Assembly (NCBI RefSeq): GCF_900258485.1
Contig: NZ_OGVE01000002.1
Location: forward strand, 248,001-312,000
Reading direction: 5' to 3'
Origin: Helcococcus massiliensis
GTDB lineage: Bacteria > Bacillota > Clostridia > Tissierellales > Peptoniphilaceae
DNA: 64,000 nt
Shown here: piece after piece, positions 20,535 through 29,782 of the stretch
Numbering within the stretch: position 1 is the first letter of the stretch
Layout: each line of letters begins with the position of its first letter
Position numbers and translations under genes: made by a program
Notes under the pieces: generated by a model
What the model was told of the DNA's origin: nothing
What the model saw: the letters and a program-made list of their open reading frames with translations, nothing else
Databases searched by the model: none

Positions 20535-20669
20535 ATGGAAAGAAAAGATTTGGAAAGAGCCTTATTAGAAGAAAAAGAAGCTGAACTAAAACAACAAGAA
20601 AACTTAGAAAAAGAACACCAATTAGACGAAGAAGAATTAGAAGAAAAAGATAAAGAAGAAGATAAATAA
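20535..20669 (+). CDS. 44-residue highly charged micro-protein
   Basis: A short open frame with perfect AGGAGG and ATG, encoding 44 residues of which about two thirds are Glu, Lys, Asp or Arg, probably one long amphipathic or charged helix. It begins MERKDLERALLEEKEAEL. It lies alone between two minus-strand genes and ends at a strong hairpin. The last codons and the following bases are tandemly duplicated (29-bp unit). No homolog comes to mind. Confidence 0.6.
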   Translation: MERKDLERALLEEKEAELKQQENLEKEHQLDEEELEEKDKEEDK

Positions 20670-20706
20670 TAGCAAAAGATAAAGAAGAAGATAAATAATA
20701 GCAAAA
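20649..20706 (+). repeat. Exact 29-bp tandem duplication at the micro-protein 3' end
   Basis: Two identical 29-bp copies (20649-20677 and 20678-20706), each starting gataaagaagaag and each including the sequence of the stop codon. The copy downstream is not translated. Confidence 0.9.
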
Positions 20707-20736
20707 GCTGTTGCAAGGTTAATGCAACAGCTTTTT
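20703..20736. terminator. Bidirectional terminator
   Basis: A 12-bp perfect stem, AAAGCTGTTGCA (20704-20715) with TGCAACAGCTTT (20723-20734), with A and T runs on the two sides. It serves the micro-protein gene (+) and the phosphatase gene (-). Confidence 0.85.
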
Positions 20737-20742
20737 ACTTAC

Positions 20743-23106
20743 TTAGCTAAGTTTATTCTTTTTATTTTTTGTTCCTAGATAAAGAACTGATAATATTACA
20801 AGATTTGAAGTCAATGCCATTATACCAAAGTCATTGGTTTTTGGGCTAGACTTAACAGGTTTTTTAACTTCTACTTTTATATTTTCAACCTTTGATAAAC
20901 GCTTAATCACAAGGTCTAAATCTTTTTCGCTTAAACCTTTTTCTAATACAAAGGCTCTAGCTTTTTCTTGGATATTTATATTATCTAAATCATTAGATCC
21001 AGTTATATATTTAAGCATATCTAAGACATCATTAGCTATTAAATCATATTTTTCCTTGTTAGCCTTAGTTACTCCATAGAAGTTTTCATAAGTCTTCATA
21101 TAGTCATTAACTATTTCTTCCTTACTTGCTCCCATCAATGCACTTACCAAGGCTCCAAAGTAACCTGTCCTATCCTTACCTTCTATACAGTGGAATAAGA
21201 ATGGTCCTTCATTTTTAGCTATAAATTCTAAGGCTTGAGTCATAACTTGTTGGAAGTCATCACTCTTGTAAGCAAGTCCTATATTTAGAGCTAACACATT
21301 ACCTTTTTCATACAAGTCTTTGTAATAAGGTGAATTAAAATCTTCTGTCTTGATATATTTTTCTATATCTTCTTTAGTGTCAGAGAAGTTAATTACATAT
21401 TTTATATCATGTTTCTTAATTAAATCATCAGCATAAGATGCTCTTCCTAATATATTATTGATAGGGCTTGAGCTTCTATAAATAATCTTATCTCTTATAT
21501 TTCCATTATTTAACATTCTAAAGTTAGCAAATTTTACCGGATCATTGTCATAATCTTTAATATCATTTGATCTTTCGAGCTTTCTAATCTCGTATTGAGT
21601 TAAGTATCCAGCCTTTTCTTTCATGCTAATCTTAAACTTGCTTCCTACTTTAATTCCAGCAATCTCATTTAATTTGCCATAATTTATACATAATCCAACA
21701 TATTCATGTCCTGGGTAGGCTCTTACTAAAAATTCGCCTTGTTCAACAAAGTAGTTATCTAAAAATGGTCCTGAAATCTTATAGCCATTGTCAAATTCAA
21801 CTTCTAAAATATCACCAAATTCATAACCCATAGCTAAGAAATCTTTTATAGTGATATCAGTTTGACCATGACCATATTTTTCTATTTCTCTTATTTGACC
21901 AGACCATTCTTGTGAATCTTCTTCAGTTTTTAATGACCCTTTTCTTAATAAAATTTGTAAATCTGTAATTTCATCTTCTGTTAATTTTACATCTTCTCTA
22001 AAGTATCTTTTAGCTGCTTCTTCCCAATTTATTGTCTTAGGATCTGTCTTTTTGTCTACATTTGCAACAGTTTGAAGCATTGATGTAACAATGTTAGATT
22101 GGGCTATTTTATGATATTGTTCACTATTTTTTTCAACATCGTAGTAGTTTTCATAGGTTATCATATAGTCTTCTACAATCTCATCAAATGAAGATCCTGC
22201 TAGAGCTTCTAAAACAGCAGATACAAATCCTGCCCTGTCTTTGCCTTCATTACAATGAACTAGGTATGGTCCCTCATGCTGTAGAATAAATTTCACACCC
22301 CTATTTAATTTTTCAGAAAAGTCCTTACCAGATATATCTACTGACATACTTAAAGGAATAACTTTTCCATCTTTAAACAATTTGTAGTAATATTTAGAAC
22401 TAAAATCTTCTTTTAATGCATATCCTTCTATATCTGCAGGTGTATCTGCCAGGTTCATTACAGCCTTTATACCAGCTTCTTCTACTAGTTTATTAGCATA
22501 TGAAGCTCTTGATATAACGTTGTTTATTGGATTTGATGACCTATAAAACATATTTTTAGCAATCTTACTTGTATTCATAGGTCTAAAGTTAGCAAATTTC
22601 ACAGGGTCATTGTCGTAATCTTTTATGTCATTGGTCCTTGTTAATTGTCTTAATTGATATTCTGCAAGGTAACCTTCTTTTTCCGCCATTTTATATGTAA
22701 CTTTGTCTCCGACTTTTACCCCATATGTTTTAGAAAAATTCCCCATATTTATCGCAGTAATAATAACATTTTCTGCGTCTTTATGCTTCTCATCATAATT
22801 ATGTATGGTTACTAGTGATTTTGTATCCACATCACTATAATTTTTACCAAAAGGCATTTCTAGCTTGTTATCTCCTACAGTAACTTCTATTATGTCACCA
22901 TATTCAAAACCCTTGTCTAAAAAATCCTTGGGTGAAACTGCGACAGTTATATTACCATATTTTGATATGTACTTAACTTCAGTTTCTATTTGAGCTACTT
23001 CTTTAACTGTTGTGCTTTCAGTATTGTTAGCATATACAGTTGAAATTGGTGCTAGTCCAACTATTAAGGCTAATAAAAATGCCAATATTCTTTTTTGTCT
23101 ATACAT
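20743..23106 (-). CDS. Secreted, surface-anchored protein with two tyrosine-phosphatase domains
   Basis: A 787-residue exported protein: signal peptide ending near residue 27 (VYANN), then two homologous halves. Each half has a beta-rich front part (ITVAVSPKDFLDKGFEYGD and the matching ITIKDFLAMGYEFGD), then a phosphatase domain opening with NDIKDYDNDPVKFANFR. The CX5R active sites are intact in both: HCNEGKDRAG (Cys285, Arg291) and HCIEGKDRTG (Cys640, Arg646). The C-terminus has SPKTND (754-759), a hydrophobic segment and a basic tail, a sortase-like signal. Family knowledge suggests phosphotyrosine or phosphoinositide phosphatase of the Y_phosphatase3 type; the substrate is unknown. Confidence 0.88.
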   Translation of the reverse strand: MYRQKRILAFLLALIVGLAPISTVYANNTESTTVKEVAQIETEVKYISKYGNITVAVSPKDFLDKGFEYGDIIEVTVGDNKLEMPFGKNYSDVDTKSLVTIHNYDEKHKDAENVIITAINMGNFSKTYGVKVGDKVTYKMAEKEGYLAEYQLRQLTRTNDIKDYDNDPVKFANFRPMNTSKIAKNMFYRSSNPINNVISRASYANKLVEEAGIKAVMNLADTPADIEGYALKEDFSSKYYYKLFKDGKVIPLSMSVDISGKDFSEKLNRGVKFILQHEGPYLVHCNEGKDRAGFVSAVLEALAGSSFDEIVEDYMITYENYYDVEKNSEQYHKIAQSNIVTSMLQTVANVDKKTDPKTINWEEAAKRYFREDVKLTEDEITDLQILLRKGSLKTEEDSQEWSGQIREIEKYGHGQTDITIKDFLAMGYEFGDILEVEFDNGYKISGPFLDNYFVEQGEFLVRAYPGHEYVGLCINYGKLNEIAGIKVGSKFKISMKEKAGYLTQYEIRKLERSNDIKDYDNDPVKFANFRMLNNGNIRDKIIYRSSSPINNILGRASYADDLIKKHDIKYVINFSDTKEDIEKYIKTEDFNSPYYKDLYEKGNVLALNIGLAYKSDDFQQVMTQALEFIAKNEGPFLFHCIEGKDRTGYFGALVSALMGASKEEIVNDYMKTYENFYGVTKANKEKYDLIANDVLDMLKYITGSNDLDNINIQEKARAFVLEKGLSEKDLDLVIKRLSKVENIKVEVKKPVKSSPKTNDFGIMALTSNLVILSVLYLGTKNKKNKLS

Positions 23107-23309
23107 GTTTCCTCCTTAATATGTATTAACAATTAATATTATATCAAGTTTAATCTTATAGCAATTTTATTATGGTAAACTAAGCATAATTTTTTCAATT
23201 ATTATATTTAATAAATATATCCATATTAAAAATGCTATTTATGATAAAGATACCGTTTTCTTAAAATATTATTTTTTACTAGACTATTACATTTTTCACC
23301 CCATAGTGG

Positions 23310-23339
23310 TACAATGTAAGATAAGTATTTATAAGGAGG
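23310..23339 (+). promoter_or_regulatory. Extended -10 and strong RBS of dsdA
   Basis: TGG-TACAAT (-10 at 23310-23315) with a poor -35, and AAGGAGG ending at 23339. The ribosome site fixes the TTG start at 23346. Confidence 0.55.
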
Positions 23340-23345
23340 TGTATC

Positions 23346-24674
23346 TTGTATACAGTTGATGAATTAATAAGCAAAAGCCCAATTTTAGCCAAAGTTGCCA
23401 GACTTGAACCTACTGTTTGGATAAATCCAGATAGAAAAACAGGAAAAGAAGCTTGGGAAAATGTTGAATTTACATATGAAGATATAGAAGAAGCTAATGA
23501 AAGATTTACAAAATTTGGACCTCTATTAGTAGAATTATTTTCTGATGAATTTCCAGAGATTATAGAAACAAGGGGTATTTTAGAATCAGACCTAGTACAC
23601 CTAACAAAGATGGAAGAAGAATATAAAAATAAATATGGTCTTAAAGGGAATCTTTATTTAAAATTAGATTCACACATGCCAGTTGTAGGATCTATAAAAG
23701 CTAGGGGTGGCCTATATGAGGTTTTAGTTTTTTCTGAAACTTTAGCCAAAGAACATAAGCTAATTGATGAAAATAAAGATTACACTCAATTTTTAAATGA
23801 TGAATTTAAAGATTTATTCTCACAATATACAGTACAAGTTGCTTCAACAGGTAACCTTGGTATATCCGTAGGTGTAATGGCTGCAGCACTTGGTTTTAAT
23901 GCTATTGTCCATATGTCAAATGACGCTAAACAATGGAAAAAAGACCACCTAAGAGAAAGAGGTGCTACTGTAATCGAATATGATGGTGAATTTTCTTTTG
24001 CTATAAGTGAAGCTAGAAAAATTTCTGATAAGGACCCATATTCATACTTTGTTGATGATGAAAACTCAAAGATACTTTTCAAGGGTTATTCAACTTCAGC
24101 TATCAGGACTGAAAAGCAATTAAAAGAAATGGGAATCAAGGTTGATGAAGACCATCCTGTATTTGTTTACTGCCCTTGTGGTGTAGGTGGATCTTCTGGC
24201 GGTGTTGCCTTCGGCTTTAGAAAAGTATTAGGTGACAATGTCCACGCATTCTTTGTAGAAACAACCCATATACCATCATTTTTAATTGGGGCTTCTACAA
24301 AATTACATTCAAACGTTTCAGTGCATGATCTTGGTATCGATGGAATCACAGAAGCTGATGGACTATCAGTTGCTAGACCATCTAAGTTTTCAGGTGAAAA
24401 CCTACAAACTTTATTATCAGGTGTAATCACTTGTGAAGATGATGAATTATTTGACCACTTAAGAGACCTAGATAGGCTAGAAGATATAAGGATTGAGCCT
24501 TCCTCATGTGCTTCCATAGCTGGTGCAGTTGGCCTATTTAACCATGAAGAATCCTTAAAATATCTAAAGGATAATAACTTGCTTGATAAAATGGAAAATG
24601 CAACACACATCTGCTGGGCTACAGGTGGTAACCTAGTACCTGAAGAAGAAATGCAAAAATATTTAAATAGATAA
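23346..24674 (+). CDS. dsdA: D-serine ammonia-lyase (D-serine dehydratase)
   Basis: A 442-residue PLP enzyme converting D-serine to pyruvate and ammonia, the same length as E. coli DsdA. The PLP lysine is Lys118 in VGSIKARGG, the substrate loop is ASTGNLGISVG and the phosphate-binding loop is PCGVGGSSGG. The start is a TTG placed 6 bases behind AAGGAGG. It is monocistronic, with no dsdC or dsdX neighbour, so the role may be detoxification or use of D-serine as a pyruvate source. Confidence 0.96.
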   Translation: MYTVDELISKSPILAKVARLEPTVWINPDRKTGKEAWENVEFTYEDIEEANERFTKFGPLLVELFSDEFPEIIETRGILESDLVHLTKMEEEYKNKYGLKGNLYLKLDSHMPVVGSIKARGGLYEVLVFSETLAKEHKLIDENKDYTQFLNDEFKDLFSQYTVQVASTGNLGISVGVMAAALGFNAIVHMSNDAKQWKKDHLRERGATVIEYDGEFSFAISEARKISDKDPYSYFVDDENSKILFKGYSTSAIRTEKQLKEMGIKVDEDHPVFVYCPCGVGGSSGGVAFGFRKVLGDNVHAFFVETTHIPSFLIGASTKLHSNVSVHDLGIDGITEADGLSVARPSKFSGENLQTLLSGVITCEDDELFDHLRDLDRLEDIRIEPSSCASIAGAVGLFNHEESLKYLKDNNLLDKMENATHICWATGGNLVPEEEMQKYLNR

Positions 24675-24675
24675 A

Positions 24676-24722
24676 GAAAAAAACTATTAACATTTTGTAA
24701 CAATGTTGATAGTTTTTTTCTT
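24676..24722 (+). terminator. Terminator of dsdA
   Basis: AACTATTAACATT pairs with AATGTTGATAGTT around a TTGTAAC loop, followed by T8. Confidence 0.85.
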
Positions 24723-24739
24723 TTTAAATTTGCTATTAT

Positions 24740-24957
24740 ATATGTATGGAGATGGTCCAACTAACGCTAGTCTCCTAGCGTTTATCTAGAATTATGGTCA
24801 CCGTTTTTCTAGGTACCAACTATTTTGAGCTGTCAATAGTGTAGCAAGTTTTTAATTTTTCTCAATGGATCTCTCACCCATATTAAAAACTTGCAGGTGA
24901 CAAGCGATCGTTTAGCTAATCCCTTTAGATATTTTATCTAAGAGGATTAGCTTTTTT
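24740..24957 (+). ncRNA. Candidate free-standing structured RNA of about 215 nt
   Basis: No open frame is present. From the plus strand I see an extended -10 (TGC-TATTAT, 24731-24739), then in order: hairpin AACGCTA/TAGCGTT (24763-24769, 24776-24782), a CTAGAA/TTCTAG stem, an ACTATT/AATAGT stem, a 13-bp perfect stem GCAAGTTTTTAAT/ATTAAAAACTTGC (24844-24856, 24882-24894), and a 9-bp terminator hairpin with T6 (24914-24957). GTCACC (24797-24802), in the loop of the CTAGAA stem, is complementary to GGTGAC (24896-24901), a possible pseudoknot; GGAGA (24748-24752) can pair with TCTCC (24771-24775). The next gene runs the other way, so this is not a leader. I do not recognise the family. Confidence 0.6.
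24914..24957 (+). terminator. Terminator of the candidate structured RNA
   Basis: AGCTAATCC (24914-24922) pairs with GGATTAGCT (24944-24952), then a T run on the plus strand only. The orientation shows that it ends a plus-strand transcript and not the converging yeiH-like gene. Confidence 0.85.
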
Positions 24958-24962
24958 ATTGG

Positions 24963-25976
24963 TTAAATTTTCCCCATTAGATAAATAACTAGGATTGAAA
25001 CTAAAACAACCAATAAAGAAATTATAAAGCCATGGACCATTGGTTTAAGGCCTGCTTTTTTCATATCTTTGAGGTCTGTATTCAATCCAATAGCCGCCAG
25101 GGCTGCCACCATTAAAAACTTGGATATTTTCTTCAATACTTCTGAAAGATCAGCACTTATATAACCTAAAGTATTTACCATTACTAGGGCTAAAAATCCA
25201 AGTATAAACCAAGGTATAATCTTAGCTATATGAAGACCTCTTCCTTGGTCGACTTTGTTGGCTTTCTTTTGAACATGAGCATATATCAAGGAAAAACAAA
25301 TAACTGTTGGTATTATAGACAGTGTCCTGGTCAATTTTACTGTAGTTGCGAAGTCTCCGGCAGCTTCTGAAAATGCATAGCCTGCTGCCACTACAGATGA
25401 AGTATCGTTAACAGCAGTACCGGTCCAAAGCCCATAAGCAATATCTGACAAGCCTAGGTAGCGCCCCATTATAGGGAAGGCTAAAATCATAAGCATATCA
25501 AATAAAAATGTAGCACTTAAGCCATAGGCTATATCCACATCGTCAGCTTCTATAACTGGAGCTATGGCAGCAATTGCCGAACCCCCACATATACCTGTAC
25601 CTGCAGATATCAAGCTTGACATCTTCCAATTCAATCCTAGGGCCTTACCTATAAAATATCCCGCTCCAAAGCAAGTGAACAAGGTAAATACCATAACAGA
25701 TAAGGAAAGTTTACCTACTTCCAGTACCATAGAAATATTTAATGATGCCCCTAATAAAATAATTGCCAATTTCAATAATCTTTTTGAAGTAAATTTTATT
25801 CCCTTATTTAATTTTTTTACTCTTGGATAAAAATAATTAACAAGCATTCCTATAAATAGAGCAATCACTGATCCCCCAATTATATGAATAGGCATGATAC
25901 TTTCTATCCACCTTGCCACAAAGGCTATAAGCATGGTCAATAAAATCCCTGGCAAGTAACTTATTATATCTTTCAA
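24963..25976 (-). CDS. YeiH-family putative sulfate exporter
   Basis: A 337-residue membrane protein with about nine hydrophobic segments. It has the family segments TGICGGSAIAAIAPVI, LWTGTAVNDTSSVVAAGYA and KLTRTLSIIP. Members of the YeiH/UPF0324 family are proposed to export sulfate or sulfonates; direct evidence is thin. It lies alone, 60 bp downstream of an FUSC-like exporter gene with a terminator between. Confidence 0.9.
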   Translation of the reverse strand: MKDIISYLPGILLTMLIAFVARWIESIMPIHIIGGSVIALFIGMLVNYFYPRVKKLNKGIKFTSKRLLKLAIILLGASLNISMVLEVGKLSLSVMVFTLFTCFGAGYFIGKALGLNWKMSSLISAGTGICGGSAIAAIAPVIEADDVDIAYGLSATFLFDMLMILAFPIMGRYLGLSDIAYGLWTGTAVNDTSSVVAAGYAFSEAAGDFATTVKLTRTLSIIPTVICFSLIYAHVQKKANKVDQGRGLHIAKIIPWFILGFLALVMVNTLGYISADLSEVLKKISKFLMVAALAAIGLNTDLKDMKKAGLKPMVHGFIISLLVVLVSILVIYLMGKI

Positions 25977-25996
25977 TTTTTCACCTCATATTTAAA

Positions 25997-26031
25997 ATAT
26001 AAAAGCATGGAGAAATTTTTCTTCATGCCTT
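25997..26031 (-). terminator. Terminator of the aromatic-acid-exporter-like gene
   Basis: On the minus strand GCATGAAGAA pairs with TTCTCCATGC (one mismatch), followed by TTTTATATTTT. Confidence 0.55.
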
Positions 26032-26036
26032 CGCCT

Positions 26037-26993
26037 CTAATTTTTTCTTTCAAGATACCATCTGTCTTTTATCCTATTATACATGGTCGTATATTCATGA
26101 AGGTTGTATTCAATGGATTCTAGGGTATCTATTAGTTTGCTTAATTCGTAATTATATCTTTCATCAAATTCGCTTACGGGTTCCCCTACATCAAAGGCTA
26201 ACTTGAAATCCCCCTTAAAATATAGGGCTAATTCATCCCTATTTTTTTCAGTTATTATAGGATAATCATCTAGTTCATTTAGCTCTATGATTAGACTTAG
26301 GGCTGTCCTAAATAAGTTGTTTAGCTTTGATACAGTTATGGAATTTATTCCCTCATTCATTTTGATTCTGGTATCATTTCTTAGTCTTTTGGTATTGTCA
26401 TGGATAAGAGATACACTATCTATCAAATAAAACTCGTCAACTGACTTATCTTCTTCTAATAAATCTTTAAGACCATTTCTAAGGTCGATATAGGTGGACC
26501 TATATGAGTTAAATAGATATTTCTCTCTCCTTGGCCTAAATATCCAAGCATTTACTAAAAGACCTATTATTGTACCAAGTACTGTATCAATCATTCTGTT
26601 AAGGGCATATATTTCTAGGTTTTGATTGGTGTAGGCAACATCAACCACAAACACAAAAAATATCGATGTAGTCCCTATAAGGTTTTGAACATTTAACAAA
26701 TTACACAAAAGTATTATAAAGGTCAGTCCTATAGCTATCCCAACCGGGTTAACTAAGTTTAAACTTTGAAGGATAAAGGATGTTATAATAGCTATTATAT
26801 TTGTAAATATTCTGACAAATCCTGATTTAAAAGAATCGGAAATAGAGACATCCATAGCAGTAATAGCAGCTGCCGCCATAACTGCTTCACTTAGATTAGG
26901 TATAAAATAACCTACAAAGTAAGCTATAGTAACAGCTATAATTGTTTTTAATGACCTAAGCCCCATAATTTTTCTCTTCATGTTTTTCTTCAT
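26037..26993 (-). CDS. FUSC/aromatic acid exporter-like membrane protein
   Basis: A 318-residue protein with an N-terminal membrane domain of about six hydrophobic segments (residues 12-160, including AAAAITAMDVSISDSFKSG) and a cytoplasmic helical C-terminal half. This is the arrangement of the ArAE_1/FUSC family. GGAG lies 6 bases before ATG 26993. Family members are thought to export aromatic or organic acids; the substrate is unknown. Confidence 0.82.
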   Translation of the reverse strand: MKKNMKRKIMGLRSLKTIIAVTIAYFVGYFIPNLSEAVMAAAAITAMDVSISDSFKSGFVRIFTNIIAIITSFILQSLNLVNPVGIAIGLTFIILLCNLLNVQNLIGTTSIFFVFVVDVAYTNQNLEIYALNRMIDTVLGTIIGLLVNAWIFRPRREKYLFNSYRSTYIDLRNGLKDLLEEDKSVDEFYLIDSVSLIHDNTKRLRNDTRIKMNEGINSITVSKLNNLFRTALSLIIELNELDDYPIITEKNRDELALYFKGDFKLAFDVGEPVSEFDERYNYELSKLIDTLESIEYNLHEYTTMYNRIKDRWYLERKN

Positions 26994-27040
26994 TTCTTAC
27001 TCCATAATATAGATATTATCACACCTAGATTAAATTTCAA

Positions 27041-29782
27041 TCAATAAATTTGCTTAACCACTCTAGAATATCCGGATTTATTTTTCTCTACCAGTATCTG
27101 CTTGTCTATTTGTTCTTTAAGTATATCTACATGAGATATGATACCTACTAATTTATTTGAGTTCGATATTTTACTTAAGTTTTTCATTACACTTGCTAGG
27201 GTTTCCGTATCCAAGGTGCCGAATCCCTCATCTATAAACATTGAATCTAATTGTATACCACCCGCATTCATTTGAACAATGTCTGACAAGCCTAAGGCTA
27301 GGGATAAGGACGCCTGGAAGGCTTCCCCACCTGATAGGGTATTTACATCTCTAGTAGTTTGATTGTGGTGGTCTATAACTTCTATATCTAAGCCCATTTG
27401 AGAGTTTTTATTAGCAGGATTTACCTTCCTCTTTAGAGAAAACTTACCCTGGGTCATTTCATAAAGCCTCTTATTAGCTGTCTGTAAGACTTGGTCAAAA
27501 TATTTTAGTTGGATAAAGGTTTCAAATTTCACCTTGCCAACTCCACTTACTTGCCCAGTTAATAGTTTATAAATTTCAGTGTAATTTTGATAATCTTTTT
27601 CCTTTTTCCCAAGATCTTTTTCAATTTTTTCTAAGAGCTCCAAATTCTTATTATTTGTTATTAAGTTTGCTTTGAATTTAGTTAAGTCTTCTCTTAAATC
27701 TTTTAATATCTCTGATTTTTCTTTCAAGCTTAATTCAATATTTTCCGGATCTAAATTGTATTTTTCATTTAAGGAGTCCTTTAGACTATCTATTTCTTGA
27801 CATTTAGAAATGTACTTGTTGTTTGCTGTTTGGTAATTAGTTTTAATATTTTTTATGTCTTGATCTAATTTTTCAAGTTGCAAACTTACATTTTCTAACT
27901 CTTCATCTAACTTTATAGGATTATCATAGGATATCTTCTTAATTTCCTCTTCTTTTCTTACTTTATTACTATTTAGCTTTTCTCTTAAAGATATTAAGTG
28001 TTCATTTATAGATTTTAATTTTTTTTCTTTTTCTGAGATTTTATTTTTTAATCCAATCTTGTCCTCTTCTTTAGTTTCAAGGTCAGTTAATATATTTTCC
28101 GTATCACTTATTTGATTTTTAACTTGTTCAAAGTCAGCCTTCTTATCTTCCAGAGCCTTGTCTAAATCATCTCTTTTTATATTTTCTTTATTTAACTTAT
28201 TTTCAATCTGTTTTTCAAGGTTTTCTTTTTCATTGTTTTTATTTATTAAAGCAAGTTTAATCTCTTCATATTCTTGAGATAATAAATTTACTTGATCTTT
28301 TGCCTGGTCTAAGTCTTCCTTTTCAGGCACAGAATCACTTAATGATGCCTTATTTGGATGGTGGGTAGACCCGCAAACTGGGCATGCCTGACCCTCTTCT
28401 ATTTTGGAAGCCAATATACCTGCTTGGTATTCAAAGTATAAATCTTCTAGATGTTTATATTCAGCTTGTTTTTTTTCTAAGTCTTCTTTTTTTAGCCTAT
28501 AAGTATTTTCAAAAACTTGGTGGTCTTTTATTACATCTTCCAGGTCATCTATCAGATTTTTGATTTCTTTTAGATTTGAAACTTTTTCTTCAAGTTTGTC
28601 CTTTTTATTTTCAAAGACTATTTTTTCTTCTTTTTTAGCTGAATTTTCTTTTATAAATTCTTCTATTTTGTCAAACTGACTAGTTAAATCTTTGATATCC
28701 GTTTCAATTTCAAGCAAGTTTTTTTCATGGCTATTGATTTCATCTTCCAAAGAAGAAATATTCTTTTTCAAATCTTCTATGATTTTAAGCTTTTCTTTTT
28801 CATCATTTAGTCTGTCTAAGGTCCTATTTAAATCAATTACAAGCTTTTCGTTTTTACCTAGTCCCTCATATTCTTTTTTAGCTTCTTCAAAATCTATTTT
28901 TATTTGTTCTAAATCGTTTTGAGCTATTGCTAGCTTTTCTTTTGTTTCTATATAAGTATAGACCTTATCCAATAGGGCCTTGTCTTTGCTAATTATATTG
29001 CTTTCTACATCAATCTTTTCTGTAAGCTTAAGTATTTCTGTTTCTTGGGTATCCCTGTACTTATGCATAAAGTCAATCAACTCTTGGCCTGAAGCAAGTT
29101 TAGCTTCTATAAAATCATCATAATATTCAGAAGCCACAATAAAGTTTTCTATGGTATTTTCTTTACTTGTCATTAAAACACTTAGGTCCGAATTTATTTT
29201 AGAGTATTTTTCTCTTATATTGTTTTCAAGTTTATTAAATTTTTCTGTTGCAAAAATTTCTCTAAACAATTTCGCCTTATCATCATTGCTGGCCTTTATA
29301 AATTTCATAAATTTACCTTGAGCAAGCATCATGATTTGGTTAAATTGGTCTTTATTTATTCCCAATAAGTCCTTTATATAGGCATTGACTTCATTGACAC
29401 CATTTATATATTGGCCATCTGGTAATTTTAATTCTACAGATTTTTTTGAAAGAGTAGTTCCTTGCCCTCTCAATTTACTCCTAAGATATTCAGGATACCT
29501 TTCTATAGTATAAGCTTTACTTCTATAGACAAATGATAGCTTCACATAGGTGTCTGTATCTAAGTCTGCTCCAGCATATCTCAACATAGCTTCATTCCTA
29601 TCACCTGTGGAAGAACTATCGAATAATGCATAGGAAATTGCATCAAAAATAGAAGTTTTCCCTGACCCTGTTTGTCCAGAAATCAAGAATAAACCTTCTT
29701 CACCAAACTTATCAAAATCAATTATCTCTTTGTTTTTAAAGGGTCCAAAAGCTTGGAGTTCAAGCCTAGTTACTCTCATCAT
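27041..29782 (-). CDS. sbcC: SbcC, ATPase subunit of the SbcCD nuclease
   Basis: A 913-residue SMC-like ATPase: P-loop GQTGSGKT near the N-terminus, long coiled coils with the zinc-hook CPVC at about residues 466-469, then signature LSGGEAFQASLSLALGLS and Walker B FIDEGFGTLD. With SbcD it cleaves hairpins and palindromic or blocked DNA ends. The frame opens ATGATG behind GGGGGA; the second ATG (29779) has better spacing. It overlaps sbcD by 17 bp. Confidence 0.95.
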   Translation of the reverse strand: MMRVTRLELQAFGPFKNKEIIDFDKFGEEGLFLISGQTGSGKTSIFDAISYALFDSSSTGDRNEAMLRYAGADLDTDTYVKLSFVYRSKAYTIERYPEYLRSKLRGQGTTLSKKSVELKLPDGQYINGVNEVNAYIKDLLGINKDQFNQIMMLAQGKFMKFIKASNDDKAKLFREIFATEKFNKLENNIREKYSKINSDLSVLMTSKENTIENFIVASEYYDDFIEAKLASGQELIDFMHKYRDTQETEILKLTEKIDVESNIISKDKALLDKVYTYIETKEKLAIAQNDLEQIKIDFEEAKKEYEGLGKNEKLVIDLNRTLDRLNDEKEKLKIIEDLKKNISSLEDEINSHEKNLLEIETDIKDLTSQFDKIEEFIKENSAKKEEKIVFENKKDKLEEKVSNLKEIKNLIDDLEDVIKDHQVFENTYRLKKEDLEKKQAEYKHLEDLYFEYQAGILASKIEEGQACPVCGSTHHPNKASLSDSVPEKEDLDQAKDQVNLLSQEYEEIKLALINKNNEKENLEKQIENKLNKENIKRDDLDKALEDKKADFEQVKNQISDTENILTDLETKEEDKIGLKNKISEKEKKLKSINEHLISLREKLNSNKVRKEEEIKKISYDNPIKLDEELENVSLQLEKLDQDIKNIKTNYQTANNKYISKCQEIDSLKDSLNEKYNLDPENIELSLKEKSEILKDLREDLTKFKANLITNNKNLELLEKIEKDLGKKEKDYQNYTEIYKLLTGQVSGVGKVKFETFIQLKYFDQVLQTANKRLYEMTQGKFSLKRKVNPANKNSQMGLDIEVIDHHNQTTRDVNTLSGGEAFQASLSLALGLSDIVQMNAGGIQLDSMFIDEGFGTLDTETLASVMKNLSKISNSNKLVGIISHVDILKEQIDKQILVEKNKSGYSRVVKQIY

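Noticed and set aside
20423-20716. A 97-codon minus-strand open frame rich in Ser and Phe
   Set aside because: It is the antisense of the charged micro-protein gene, which has the good RBS, and it reads through the tandem duplication.
24740-24957. Fluoride or other known riboswitch suggested by GGAGATGG near the 5' end
   Set aside because: The other conserved parts of the fluoride aptamer are missing, and the next gene is on the opposite strand.
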